Source of the DNA: Rhodococcus sp. SMB37 | GTDB lineage: Bacteria; Actinomycetota; Actinomycetes; Mycobacteriales; Mycobacteriaceae | Direction of reading: 5' to 3' | NCBI RefSeq assembly: GCF_004345605.1 | Contig: NZ_SLVY01000023.1 | Coordinates: forward strand, 1-64,000 | Length of the DNA: 64,000 nucleotides | Shown: in pieces, positions 53,352 to 61,926 of the stretch | Numbering within the stretch: the first letter of the stretch is position 1 | Layout: each line of letters begins with the position of its first letter | Position numbers and translations under genes: made by a program | Notes under the pieces: model-generated | The model's input: the letters and a program-made list of their open reading frames with translations, nothing else | Database searches by the model: none | What the model was told of the DNA's origin: nothing

Positions 53352-55544
53352 ATGTCGCACCCGCAGCACGGACACCCCCACCCGGACCCGTCGCCCGCCG
53401 GACACAATGACGGCGCCGAGGTCCAGAGCCCGCCACCCGACGAGCATGATGCGCACGCCGGGCACGGCGAGCACCTCGCCCACGTCGGTCACGACACCCA
53501 CCCTGAGCACGACGCTCATGGCGGCCATGGTGGGCACGATCGGCATGCCGGGCACGGGGCACACGGGGAGATGTTCCGCCGCCGGTTCTGGGTGTCACTG
53601 GTGCTGGCGATACCGGTGGTGTTCTTCAGCCACATGGTCGCCGACCTGCTCGGCTACACCATGCCCGACTTCCCCGGCGCCATGTGGATTCCCCCGGTAC
53701 TGGGCACGGTGATCTTCGTCTACGGCGGCACCCCGTTCCTCACCGGCGGCTGGGCCGAACTACGCTCTCGCCGGCCCGGGATGATGCTGCTGATCGCCAT
53801 GGCGATCACCGTTGCGTTCCTCGCGTCCTGGGTCACCACCTTGGGTCTCGGCGGGTTCGACCTGGACTTCTGGTGGGAACTCGCGCTGCTGATCGTGATC
53901 ATGCTGCTCGGGCACTGGCTCGAGATGCGCGCTCTCGGCTCGGCGTCGGGCGCCCTCGACGCGCTCGCGGCGATGCTGCCGGACACCGCAGAGAAGATCA
54001 CCGATACCGGCACCGCCGACGTTCCCTTGTCGGAACTGGCGCTCGGGGATCTGGTACTCGTGCGGGCCGGGGCGCGGGTGCCCGCCGACGGCACCGTCAC
54101 CGACGGCCGTGCCGAGGTCGACGAATCGATGATCACCGGCGAATCCAAGGCCGTCACCCGGCAGGTAGGCGACACCGTGGTCGCCGGCACCGTCGCGACC
54201 GACAGCGCCCTGCGGGTGCAGATCACCGCCGTCGGCGAGAACACGGCCCTGGCCGGTATCCAACGGATGGTCGCCGACGCCCAGGCCTCCTCGTCCCGTG
54301 CCCAGGCGCTGGCGGACAAAGCCGCAGCGTTCCTGTTCTACTTCGCCACCGTCGCCGGCATCCTCACCTTCACGATCTGGACACTGCTCGTCGGCAACGT
54401 CGACGAAGCGGTGGTCCGCACCGTCACTGTGCTCGTCATCGCCTGCCCCCACGCACTCGGGTTGGCGATCCCGCTGGTGATCGCGATCTCCACCGAACGC
54501 GCCGCCAGATCCGGGGTGCTGGTCAAAGACCGGCTCGCGCTCGAACGCATGCGCACCGTCGACGTGGTCCTGTTCGACAAGACCGGCACCCTGACCCAGG
54601 GCCGGCACCAGGTCACCGGCATCGCCACCGCCCACCAAGTCACCGACGAGCATCTGCTGGCGCTGGCGGCGGCGGCCGAAGCCGACAGCGAGCACCCCGT
54701 CGCCCGGGCCATTGTCGCCGCCGCCGACGATCGGGTGCCGGCCAGTAAGCGGATCGTCGCCACCGATTTCCGGTCGCTGCCCGGCCGCGGGGTGCGCGCG
54801 CTCGTCGACGGCGCCGAAATCACTGTCGGCGGCCCGGCGATGCTGGCCGATCTGCGGTTGTCGGTGCCCACCGACGTCACCGCCGTGACCCAGCAGTGGG
54901 TAGCGCGCGGGGCGTCGGTGCTGCACATCGCCGAAGGCGACCGCGTCCTCGGGGCCGTGGCGCTCGAGGACGCCGTGCGCGAGGAATCCCGTCAGGCCAT
55001 CGACGCCCTGCACGCCCGCGGGGTGAAGGTCGCGATGATCACCGGCGATGCGCGGCAGGTCGCCGACGCGGTAGCCGCCGACCTCGGGATCGACGAGGTC
55101 TTCGCCGAGGTACTACCCGAACACAAGGACGCCAAGGTCACCGAGCTGCAGAATCGTGGGCACACGGTCGCGATGGTCGGCGACGGTGTCAACGACGCCC
55201 CGGCTCTGGCCCGGGCTGATGTCGGTGTCGCGATCGGCGCCGGCACCGACGTCGCCATCGAATCCGCCGGGGTCGTGCTGGCGGCGAACGATCCGCGGGC
55301 GGTGCTGTCGATCATCGCGCTCTCGCACGCCAGCTACCGCAAGATGTGGCAGAACCTGGTGTGGGCCACCGGCTACAACATCATCGCCGTGCCACTCGCC
55401 GCGGGTGTGCTCGCATTCGCCGGCGTCGCGATCTCCCCGGCGGTCGCCGCGATCCTCATGTCCGTCTCGACCATCGTCGTGGCGCTCAACGCCCAGCTGT
55501 TGCGGCGCCTCGACCTCGACCCCACCCGCCTGGCTCACACCTGA
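53352..55544 (+). CDS. copB: Copper-exporting P-type ATPase, CopB type
   Basis: A 730-residue P1B-type ATPase with CPH in the sixth membrane segment (LVIACPHALGLAIPLV), the mark of the Cu(II)/Cu(I)-pumping CopB subgroup. Standard motifs: ITGESKAVTR, DKTGTLTQG, SEHPVARAI and MVGDGVNDAPALA. The first 75 residues are a His/Asp/Gly-rich metal-binding stretch (repeated H-x-x-H), replacing a CXXC domain. ATG 53352 follows AGGAGG. The most downstream core gene of the copper operon. Confidence 0.95.
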   Translation: MSHPQHGHPHPDPSPAGHNDGAEVQSPPPDEHDAHAGHGEHLAHVGHDTHPEHDAHGGHGGHDRHAGHGAHGEMFRRRFWVSLVLAIPVVFFSHMVADLLGYTMPDFPGAMWIPPVLGTVIFVYGGTPFLTGGWAELRSRRPGMMLLIAMAITVAFLASWVTTLGLGGFDLDFWWELALLIVIMLLGHWLEMRALGSASGALDALAAMLPDTAEKITDTGTADVPLSELALGDLVLVRAGARVPADGTVTDGRAEVDESMITGESKAVTRQVGDTVVAGTVATDSALRVQITAVGENTALAGIQRMVADAQASSSRAQALADKAAAFLFYFATVAGILTFTIWTLLVGNVDEAVVRTVTVLVIACPHALGLAIPLVIAISTERAARSGVLVKDRLALERMRTVDVVLFDKTGTLTQGRHQVTGIATAHQVTDEHLLALAAAAEADSEHPVARAIVAAADDRVPASKRIVATDFRSLPGRGVRALVDGAEITVGGPAMLADLRLSVPTDVTAVTQQWVARGASVLHIAEGDRVLGAVALEDAVREESRQAIDALHARGVKVAMITGDARQVADAVAADLGIDEVFAEVLPEHKDAKVTELQNRGHTVAMVGDGVNDAPALARADVGVAIGAGTDVAIESAGVVLAANDPRAVLSIIALSHASYRKMWQNLVWATGYNIIAVPLAAGVLAFAGVAISPAVAAILMSVSTIVVALNAQLLRRLDLDPTRLAHT

Positions 55545-55583
55545 GCCGGCACCCGATCGATCCGAAACGAGTTTCTGCTTCTC

Positions 55584-56423
55584 ATGTCGAGTTTTCCCCC
55601 GCGCCGGTGGGCGCGTGTCCTGGTGCCTGTTGCTGCGGTGGCTGTGCTCGCCGCTTGTGCGACCGGTGAACAATCCACCACGACCACCGAGTCGGGGGTC
55701 GCATCGGAGGTGCCTGGCACAGCGTTGGAACCGGCCCTGGATCATCTGCACGGTCTGCACCTCGATTCCGGCGGTGTGGTGCTGGCCGGTACCCACACCG
55801 GTCTCGTCGAGATCGCCGACAGCGGGCGCACCACCCGCGTCGGCGTATCCGACGACGACTTCATGGGACTGACCGGCGCTCCGGGAACTGACCGTCTCTT
55901 CGCGTCCGGGCATCCGGGACCGTCGAGTTCGGCGCCGAATCCGTTGGGGCTGATCGACAGCACCGATGGCGGCCGCACCTGGACGCCGACATCCTTGAGC
56001 AGCGAGGTGGATTTTCACGCTCTTGCTACGGACGGTGCGCTGTTGGTCGGCTTCGATGGCGTGACCGGATTGCTGATCTCCACCGACGGTGGCAGCAGCT
56101 GGACCGCGGGCGCTCCGGTGGCTGCGGCCGCGCTCGCCGTCACCGACGCCGGGGTGTGGGCGACCACCACCGCCGGACTCCAGCACAGCACCGACGCCGG
56201 ACTCACCTTCACCGTGGTGCCCGACGCCCCACCGCTGGCGTTGCTGTCCGCCGCGCAGGACGGCTCAGTGTGGGGTATCGACACCGCCGGCACCGCGTGG
56301 CGCAGCCGCACCGGCCAGGCCTGGGAGCAGCACGCGGTGGTCGGGCCGGTCGAGGCAGTGCTCGCCGTCGACTTCGACACCGCCTACGCCGCGACCGCCC
56401 AGATGCTCTATCCGCTGAACTGA
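55584..56423 (+). CDS. BNR-repeat lipoprotein (F510_1955-like) at the end of the copper operon
   Basis: A 279-residue lipoprotein; signal peptide ends VAVAVLAACATG (lipid on the Cys). The rest is a beta-propeller of short sialidase-like repeats with Asp-box sequences STDGGRTW, STDGGSSW and STDAGLTF, preceded by DHLHGLHL. Proteins of this type are annotated as F510_1955-family glycosylhydrolases but no catalytic residues can be assigned; they often accompany copper genes. Starts 39 bp after copB and is followed by a strong hairpin. Confidence 0.75.
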   Translation: MSSFPPRRWARVLVPVAAVAVLAACATGEQSTTTTESGVASEVPGTALEPALDHLHGLHLDSGGVVLAGTHTGLVEIADSGRTTRVGVSDDDFMGLTGAPGTDRLFASGHPGPSSSAPNPLGLIDSTDGGRTWTPTSLSSEVDFHALATDGALLVGFDGVTGLLISTDGGSSWTAGAPVAAAALAVTDAGVWATTTAGLQHSTDAGLTFTVVPDAPPLALLSAAQDGSVWGIDTAGTAWRSRTGQAWEQHAVVGPVEAVLAVDFDTAYAATAQMLYPLN

Positions 56424-56476
56424 CCCCGGAGGAGCACTGGTCCGGATCCTGCGGAACTGCAGAGGAATCCAGTGGT

Positions 56477-56498
56477 GACCACGCTGTCCAGCGTGGTC
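56477..56498 (+). terminator. Terminator-like hairpin after the copper operon
   Basis: Perfect 9-base stem GACCACGCT-GTCC-AGCGTGGTC, 53 bp beyond the lipoprotein stop, followed by CTCTCC rather than a clear T-run. Best placed terminator for the rightward copper transcript. Confidence 0.65.
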
Positions 56499-56568
56499 CT
56501 CTCCGATTCCGATGTGTCAGGCAGCGATCGGCAGCAACTGCGGCCCCGAGACTGCGCCCAGAGTGGAC

Positions 56569-56727
56569 TCAATTCCTTTTCCGTTCAGTAAGCGATCGCG
56601 TGGCGGGTGTGCGGGATCGGACGCGCCGAGTGGGCTGCCCGTGACAAACGGGTACGGGGTATAGCAAGCCCAAGGGCAAAGTGGTGGCCGGGACACCGGT
56701 GTGTTCGGCGAACTGGGAGATCAGCAT
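56569..56727 (-). pseudogene. Degraded MerR-family regulator gene
   Basis: On the minus strand, after GAGGAG at the right distance, ATG 56727 opens MLISQFAEHTGVPATTL, the canonical MerR amino terminus (first helix and turn). Where relatives continue RYYEDIGLL, this gene reads PLGLLYPVP, and then meaningless sequence to a stop at 56569: 52 codons instead of about 130. So the recognition region is damaged by a small deletion and the effector part is gone, while the promoter is untouched. Confidence 0.7.
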
Positions 56728-56742
56728 CGTGCTCACTCCTCG

Positions 56743-56774
56743 ACGGTAAACCTTCGAGTCGACTCGAAGGTCAA
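56743..56774 (-). promoter_or_regulatory. MerR-type promoter with a perfect dyad
   Basis: A 22-bp perfect palindrome at 56750-56771, with core CCTTCGAGTCGACTCGAAGG, lies between a -35 TTGACC (56769-56774, minus strand) and a -10 TACCGT (56743-56748) that are 20 bp apart. The overlong spacer filled by a dyad is diagnostic of MerR/ZntR-controlled promoters and closely resembles the E. coli zntA promoter in layout. It now drives only the broken merR gene. Confidence 0.75.
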
Positions 56775-56787
56775 GCCGATGCCAGGT

Positions 56788-57099
56788 CTACCGGTGTTCG
56801 GCGTGCCGCAGCACGGTGATCAGATCGGCGGTGCTCGGAGCACCGTCGAGCCCGTCGGCGGTGCGGTAGACGCGGCAGGTCAACCCGACGCCCTCGGTGA
56901 GGCCGAACGGATCGGTCCCGTCGATGCGGATGGTCGGGGATCCGGGGAAGGCGACGCGTTCGGCGGCCTCCGGGGTCTCGATACGGCGCAGCCGGATCGG
57001 GGTACCGGCGTTGCCGGTCGCTGCCAGGGCCTCGGCGAGGCGGTCTCGAGCCTCCTCCCAGTTCGGGCAGCCGTCGAAGTACAGCAGTTCGATGTCCAT
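56788..57099 (-). CDS. Small thioredoxin-fold protein next to the merR remnant
   Basis: A 103-residue protein beginning MDIELLYFDGCPNWEEARDRL, with one Cys in the active-site-like position of a thioredoxin fold (CPNW rather than CXXC), FPGSPTIRIDGTDPF as the cis-Pro loop, and another Cys in LTCRVYR. Close relatives are often named alkylmercury-lyase-like or thioredoxin-family, but none of the MerB catalytic residues can be pointed out. Second gene after the arsR-arsN fusion (17-bp gap), so perhaps an arsenic or mercury thiol helper. ATG 57099; the longer frame is a shadow. Confidence 0.7.
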   Translation of the reverse strand: MDIELLYFDGCPNWEEARDRLAEALAATGNAGTPIRLRRIETPEAAERVAFPGSPTIRIDGTDPFGLTEGVGLTCRVYRTADGLDGAPSTADLITVLRHAEHR

Positions 57100-57116
57100 C
57101 TCCACCCGCGTCGCTC

Positions 57117-58001
57117 TCACTGGTTCTCGGTGGCGGGAACGGTCTCGGAGCGGCGTTCGAGCAGCACGGTGTCGCGCCAGATGCCGTCGAGCCGGCCGAT
57201 GCGCTCGCGCACACCCACGGTGCGGAAACCCGCCGAATGGTGCAGCGCCAGGCTGGCCCGGTTCTCCGGGAAAATCGAGGTCTGCAGCGTCCACAATCCG
57301 CCCTGATCGGCGGCGATGACCTGGGTGCGCAGCAGGGCCTTGCCGACGCCGCGCCCGCGCATGCCGTCGCCGACATACACCGAATTTTCGGCCACCCCCC
57401 GATAGCACTCGCGGTTCGATACCGAGCTCGAGGCTGCCCAGCCGACGACCTGTCCGTCGATCTCGGCGACCCAGCGATGCTCGGGCAACCACTGGCTCTC
57501 GAGGTGGTCGCGGCTGGGGACTTCGGTGGTGAACGTCGCGGCGCCGGTGGCGATGCCGTCGGCGTAGATGCGGCGCACCGCCTCCCAGTCACCGCCCGCA
57601 AGTGGGCGCACGGCCACATCGGCCGGGACATCCTCGGGGCAGCACGGGCGGGCGGTGAGCACCCCCATGACCGCGTCGGCAGCACTGGGCAGGTCGCTGC
57701 AGCAGCTCGGGTTGACCCGCACCACGGTGCTGGTGCCCTGTTTGCCGGTGATGACGAAGCCGACGTCGGCGAGTTTGCGGACGTGATGGGAGATGGTGGG
57801 CTGGCCGATCCCGAGCCTGTCGGCGAGCTCGCCGACGGTGATGCCGGACGGATGGGCGGCGACGTGGTGCAGCAGCCGCACCCGCGTGGGTTCGGCCAGG
57901 CAGGCGAACCATCCGGCGTAGGTGGCCGCATCCTGCGGGCTCAGGGCGTCGAAGTCCACCTCCGCGCCAGGAGCGGTGATCGGTAAGCCGAGTGCTGTCA
58001 T
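57117..58001 (-). CDS. Fusion of an ArsR repressor with an ArsN-type acetyltransferase
   Basis: A 294-residue two-domain protein. Residues 1-120 are an ArsR winged helix (WFACLAEPTRVRLLHHVAAH and IGQPTISHHVRKLADVGFV) with vicinal Cys pairs at 100-101 (NPSCCSDL) and 120-121 (ARPCCPED) as likely arsenic ligands. Residues 128-290 are a GNAT domain of the phosphinothricin/arsinothricin acetyltransferase type: VRPLAGGDWEAVRRIYADGI, TFTTEVPSRDHL and the acetyl-CoA loop RGRGVGKALL. ArsN N-acetylates the antibiotic arsinothricin. The fusion would couple sensing with detoxification. ATG 58001; divergent from a flavoprotein operon. Confidence 0.88.
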   Translation of the reverse strand: MTALGLPITAPGAEVDFDALSPQDAATYAGWFACLAEPTRVRLLHHVAAHPSGITVGELADRLGIGQPTISHHVRKLADVGFVITGKQGTSTVVRVNPSCCSDLPSAADAVMGVLTARPCCPEDVPADVAVRPLAGGDWEAVRRIYADGIATGAATFTTEVPSRDHLESQWLPEHRWVAEIDGQVVGWAASSSVSNRECYRGVAENSVYVGDGMRGRGVGKALLRTQVIAADQGGLWTLQTSIFPENRASLALHHSAGFRTVGVRERIGRLDGIWRDTVLLERRSETVPATENQ

Positions 58002-58012
58002 ACCCCCACTGT

Positions 58013-58088
58013 ATCGATCAGCATCGATGGTTGCATACATCGACGACCATCGATACTCTGACAGCAGCTTAGATCGATACCCATCGAT
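58013..58088. promoter_or_regulatory. Array of five ATCGAT boxes between the arsR-arsN fusion and the flavoprotein operon
   Basis: ATCGAT occurs at 58013, 58023, 58049, 58073 and 58083. The outer four form two identical pairs ATCGAT-N4-ATCGAT exactly 60 bp apart, with the single box near the middle. The array fills the 100-bp divergent gap, so one ArsR-type protein could control both directions cooperatively. Confidence 0.65.
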
Positions 58089-58101
58089 GAAAGGATCTGT
58101 C

Positions 58102-59442
58102 ATGAGCGAGTTGCCCATCGTCGTCGTCGGAGCCGGACCGATCGGCCTGGCCGCCGCCGCCCACCTGCGCGAACGCGGCCTCGAACCGCTGGTACTCGAA
58201 CGCGGCGACGTCGTCGGAGCCGCCATCACGCAATGGCACAGCGTCCGCACCTTCTCCCGCTGGGCCGAACTGATCGACCCCGCCGCCCGCCGCCTCCTCG
58301 ACACCACCGGCTGGAAGGCCCCCGACGACGACGCCTACCCCACCGGCCAGGACTGGACCGGGCAGTACCTGAGCCCGCTGGCCACCGCCCTCGGCGACGC
58401 GGTCCGCCTCGATCACGAGGTCGTCGGCATCGCCCGCCGCGGCCGCGACCGCATCGTCGACGCCGGCCGCGACACCGAACCACTGTCGGTGCACATCCGC
58501 CACCGCGACGGCACCGACACCCGCCTGCTCGCCCGCGCCGTCATCGATGCCTCCGGCACCTGGAGCACTCCCAACCCCCTCGGCGGCGAAGGCCTGCCCG
58601 CCCTCGGTGAACGCGCCGCAGCCGAGACCATCACCTACCGCGTCCCCGACCTGGGCGACGATGCGGTGCGCACCCGCTACGCCGGCCGCCACACCGTCAT
58701 CGCCGGCAGCGGCCACTCGGCACTCAACGCAATCGTGGCGCTGGCCGAGCTCGCCCGCACCGCCTCCGGCACCCGCCTGACCTGGGCGGTGCGCCGCGGC
58801 GAGGTCGGCGCCGCGTTCGGCGGCGGCCAGGACGACCAACTGCCTGCCCGCGGCGCCCTGGGACTGCGCGCGAAAAAGGCCGTCGACGACGGGCTGCTCA
58901 CCGTGGTCACCGGGTTCCGCACCGCCGCCGTCGAACCCGCCACCGACGGTCAGGTCGCGGTGGTCTCCGATACCGGAGCCCGCCTCGAGGCGGTGGACGA
59001 GATCATCGCCTCCACCGGCTTCCGGCCGGACCTGTCGTGGCTCTCGGAAATCCGTCTCGACCTCGACCCGGTGCTGCAGGCCCCGACCGCGCTCGCCCCG
59101 CTGATCGACCCGAACGTGCACTCGTGCGGGACCGTCTACCCGCACGGCGTCGCCGAGCTCACCCACCCCGAACCCGGCTTCTATGTGGTCGGGATGAAGA
59201 GCTACGGTCGGGCCCCGACGTTCCTGGCGATGACCGGCTACGAGCAGGTCCGCAGCATCGCCGCCGCCCTCGCCGGTGATCATGATGCCGCCGCCCGCGT
59301 CGAGCTGACCCTGCCCGAGACCGGAGTGTGCGGCGGCGCCGGAGTGTTCGACGACCCCGCCGCCGACACCGCCGACGCGGGTGGGTGCTGCGGCCCCGCG
59401 GAGCCGGCGTTGGTCACCCTCTCCGCCCGCGCCGGCGGATAA
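58102..59442 (+). CDS. FAD-dependent oxidoreductase of the arsenic cluster
   Basis: A 446-residue flavoprotein. FAD site IVVVGAGPIGLAAAAHLRERG; second dinucleotide site TVIAGSGHSALNAIVALAEL; and IIASTGFRPDLSWL as the conserved ATG-like motif. It belongs with NAD(P)-binding flavoproteins repeatedly found beside arsR genes in actinobacteria. The tail GVCGGAGVFD..DAGGCCGPAEP has a Cys cluster suited to thiol or metalloid chemistry. ATG 58102 follows GAAAGGA; 58087 is the alternative. First gene of an operon with the MFS and ArsO-like genes. Reaction unknown. Confidence 0.8.
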   Translation: MSELPIVVVGAGPIGLAAAAHLRERGLEPLVLERGDVVGAAITQWHSVRTFSRWAELIDPAARRLLDTTGWKAPDDDAYPTGQDWTGQYLSPLATALGDAVRLDHEVVGIARRGRDRIVDAGRDTEPLSVHIRHRDGTDTRLLARAVIDASGTWSTPNPLGGEGLPALGERAAAETITYRVPDLGDDAVRTRYAGRHTVIAGSGHSALNAIVALAELARTASGTRLTWAVRRGEVGAAFGGGQDDQLPARGALGLRAKKAVDDGLLTVVTGFRTAAVEPATDGQVAVVSDTGARLEAVDEIIASTGFRPDLSWLSEIRLDLDPVLQAPTALAPLIDPNVHSCGTVYPHGVAELTHPEPGFYVVGMKSYGRAPTFLAMTGYEQVRSIAAALAGDHDAAARVELTLPETGVCGGAGVFDDPAADTADAGGCCGPAEPALVTLSARAGG

Positions 59443-59447
59443 CGCCG

Positions 59448-60683
59448 GTGACCGACACCTCGATCCGCCCGCAGCCCGGTGCCCTCACCGGGGCCGGGCT
59501 GCGGCGGGTGCTGGCGGTGCTGTGCCTGACCGAGATCACCAGCTGGGGCATCCTGTACTACGCGTTCCCGGTCCTGTCGGTCTCGATCTCTACCGAGACC
59601 GGCTGGTCGCCCACGGCGATCACCGCGGCGTTCTCGCTCGGTCAGCTCGCCACCGCGCTCGCGGGTATCCCGGTCGGGCGCATCCTCGACCGGGTCGGAC
59701 CGCGCACGATCATGACCGCCGGCTCGGTCCTCGCCGTCCCCGCGCTGGTCCTGATCGCGCTCGCCCCCACGCTGCCGGTGTTCTACGCCGGGTGGCTGCT
59801 GGCCGGCACCGCGATGGGCGCGGTGCTCTACCCGCCGGCGTTCGCGGCGCTGACCCGCTGGTACGGCGACCGCTCCGTCCACGCCCTGATGATCCTGACC
59901 CTCGCCGCGGGGTTGGCCAGCACCATCTTCGCCCCGTTGACCTCGGTCGTGGATCAGCAGTCGGACTGGCGCACCACCTACCTGGTTCTGGCGGTGATCC
60001 TCGCCGCGATCACCATCCCCGGGCATTGGTGGGGACTATGCGGATCCTGGCCCGCCGCGACCCCGCCGGCGAACGGCGCGGACCTAGGGCACCGGGAGAT
60101 CGCCCGCAGCCCCGCGTTCCTCGCGCTGGTGGGCGCGTTGGCTCTCGGTGCGTTCACCGCCTTCGCCGGGGTCTTCAATCTGGTGCCGTTGCTGCTCGAA
60201 CAGGGCTTCTCCCCGTCGGTGGCGGCGGTGACGCTCGGGCTCGGCGGCGCCGGACAGGTCCTCGGCCGCCTCGGCTATCTGACCCTGGTCGCCCGTACCA
60301 GCGTCCGCAGCCGCATCGTGGTGATCCTGGCCGGGACTGCGGCAACCACCGCGCTGCTCGGGGCGGTGACCACGGCCGCGGCGTTGATCGGCGCGGCGAT
60401 CGGCGCGGGACTGGTGCGCGGATTGTTCACCTTGATCCAGGCCACCGCCATCACCGACCGGTGGGGCTCGACCCACTACGGGCGGCTCGGGGGGCTGATG
60501 TCCGCCCCGATCGTCCTGGTCATGGCGTTGGCGCCGTGGGCGGGAACCGCCCTGGCCGGCGCGACCGGCAGCTACGCCACCGCTTACCTCGTCCTCGCAG
60601 TCGTTGCCGTGATCGCCGCGCTCCTCGCGGTCGCGTCCGTGCCGCGGCTGACCCCCACCGACACCCTCGAAGGAACACCATGA
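59448..60683 (+). CDS. MFS transporter of the arsenic cluster
   Basis: A 411-residue, 12-segment major-facilitator protein; loop 2-3 signature GIPVGRILDRVGPRTIMT. It starts at GTG 59448, five bases after the flavoprotein stop, and its own stop overlaps the next start (ATGA), so the three genes are one transcription-translation unit. Probable exporter of an arsenical. ArsJ-type MFS exporters work with a GAPDH gene, which is absent here, and ArsP/ArsK belong to other types, so the substrate is left open. Confidence 0.8.
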   Translation: MTDTSIRPQPGALTGAGLRRVLAVLCLTEITSWGILYYAFPVLSVSISTETGWSPTAITAAFSLGQLATALAGIPVGRILDRVGPRTIMTAGSVLAVPALVLIALAPTLPVFYAGWLLAGTAMGAVLYPPAFAALTRWYGDRSVHALMILTLAAGLASTIFAPLTSVVDQQSDWRTTYLVLAVILAAITIPGHWWGLCGSWPAATPPANGADLGHREIARSPAFLALVGALALGAFTAFAGVFNLVPLLLEQGFSPSVAAVTLGLGGAGQVLGRLGYLTLVARTSVRSRIVVILAGTAATTALLGAVTTAAALIGAAIGAGLVRGLFTLIQATAITDRWGSTHYGRLGGLMSAPIVLVMALAPWAGTALAGATGSYATAYLVLAVVAVIAALLAVASVPRLTPTDTLEGTP

Positions 60684-61756
60684 CCGACTATGACGCTCTC
60701 GTCGTCGGCGGCGGCCAGTCCGGCCTCGCCGCCGCCCACGCCCTGTCTGCTCGAGGCCTGCGCACCGGACTGCTCGAAGCCGGCGACGAGCCGGTCGGGG
60801 CCTGGCCGCACTACTACGACAGCCTGACCCTGTTCTCCCCGGCGAAATACAGCGCCCTGCCCGGCCTGGCGTTTCCCGGCGATCCGGACCGCTATCCGCG
60901 GCGCGACGAGGTGATCGACTATCTGCGCCGCTACGCCGCCGGACTCGACGTCGACATTGTGACCGGCTCCCGCGTCGAGACCGTCACCTGCGAGCGGGGC
61001 GTCTACACCGCCCACACCGCTGTCGGCGGCAGTGTCACCGCGCCGATTCTGATCGCGGCCACCGGCTATCTCGGGTCCCCGAATATCCCACCGCTGCCGG
61101 GGCTGGACACGTTCGGCGGCACGGTGCTGCACACCGGCGACTACCGCGACCCCGCTGCACTCACGGGCCAGAACGTGGTGGTGGTCGGTGCCGGTAACTC
61201 GGCGGTGCAGATCGCCACCGAACTCGCCGAGGTCGCTACTGTGACTCTGGCCAGCCGCCGACCGCCGAAGTTCCTGCCGCAGCGGATCTTCGGCCGTGAT
61301 GTGCACTTCTGGCTCACGGTCACCGGAGTCGACCGCGCCCCCTTGGGGCCGTGGCTGCCTGCGTCGCCGACCCAGCAGGTCCTCGATACCGGCCGCTACC
61401 GGCGTGCCCTGGCCAGCGGCAACCCGCAGCCGCGGCCGCTGTTCACCGGCCTCGACGACCGCCGGGTGTTCTGGCCCGACGGCGCCGCCACCACCGCCGA
61501 CACCGTGCTGTTGGGTACCGGTTATCGCCCGCACCTGCCCTATCTGACCGGTCTCGGCGCTCTCGACGAGACGGGCCGGCCCCGGCACCGGCAGGGTCTC
61601 TCCACCACTCATCTGGGGCTGGGGTATGTCGGTCTCGAATGGCAGCGCAGCCTGTCGTCGGCGTCGTTGCGCGGGGTCGGCCGCGACGCCGGCCGGGTCG
61701 CCGATCGTGTGGTCGCCGCCGCCCGGTCCCGCCGCGCACTGCCTATCCGTCCCTGA
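60680..61756 (+). CDS. ArsO-like flavin-binding monooxygenase
   Basis: A 358-residue single-chain flavoprotein monooxygenase. FAD motif ALVVGGGQSGLAAAHAL; FMO/BVMO-related sequence SLTLFSPAKYSALPG; NADPH motif VVVVGAGNSAVQIATEL; and LLGTGYRPHLPYL. This is the pattern of ArsO, a gene of arsenic islands with unproved reaction (oxidation of an arsenical or of its carrier). Third gene of the flavoprotein-MFS-ArsO operon. The longer frame from 59381 is a shadow and was not used. Confidence 0.82.
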   Translation: MTDYDALVVGGGQSGLAAAHALSARGLRTGLLEAGDEPVGAWPHYYDSLTLFSPAKYSALPGLAFPGDPDRYPRRDEVIDYLRRYAAGLDVDIVTGSRVETVTCERGVYTAHTAVGGSVTAPILIAATGYLGSPNIPPLPGLDTFGGTVLHTGDYRDPAALTGQNVVVVGAGNSAVQIATELAEVATVTLASRRPPKFLPQRIFGRDVHFWLTVTGVDRAPLGPWLPASPTQQVLDTGRYRRALASGNPQPRPLFTGLDDRRVFWPDGAATTADTVLLGTGYRPHLPYLTGLGALDETGRPRHRQGLSTTHLGLGYVGLEWQRSLSSASLRGVGRDAGRVADRVVAAARSRRALPIRP

Positions 61757-61926
61757 CCGGCGCTGCGTCCATAGATGTTCACGGAAACGGTGACACCATG
61801 GACGGCACACCGCCCGTCCCCTCGGGGGCGGGTTTACCTATCTCTCGTGCGATCCGTCGCCGATTCGAGACGGTGGGCGGCATGTCTGCCGCCGCATGCC
61901 CGCATCCGCGTTTACCATCTGTCTCA

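Noticed and set aside
59381-60679. Long fused frame preceding the ArsO-like gene
   Set aside because: Shadow of the MFS gene; the ATG at 60680 overlaps the MFS stop and begins the FAD motif.
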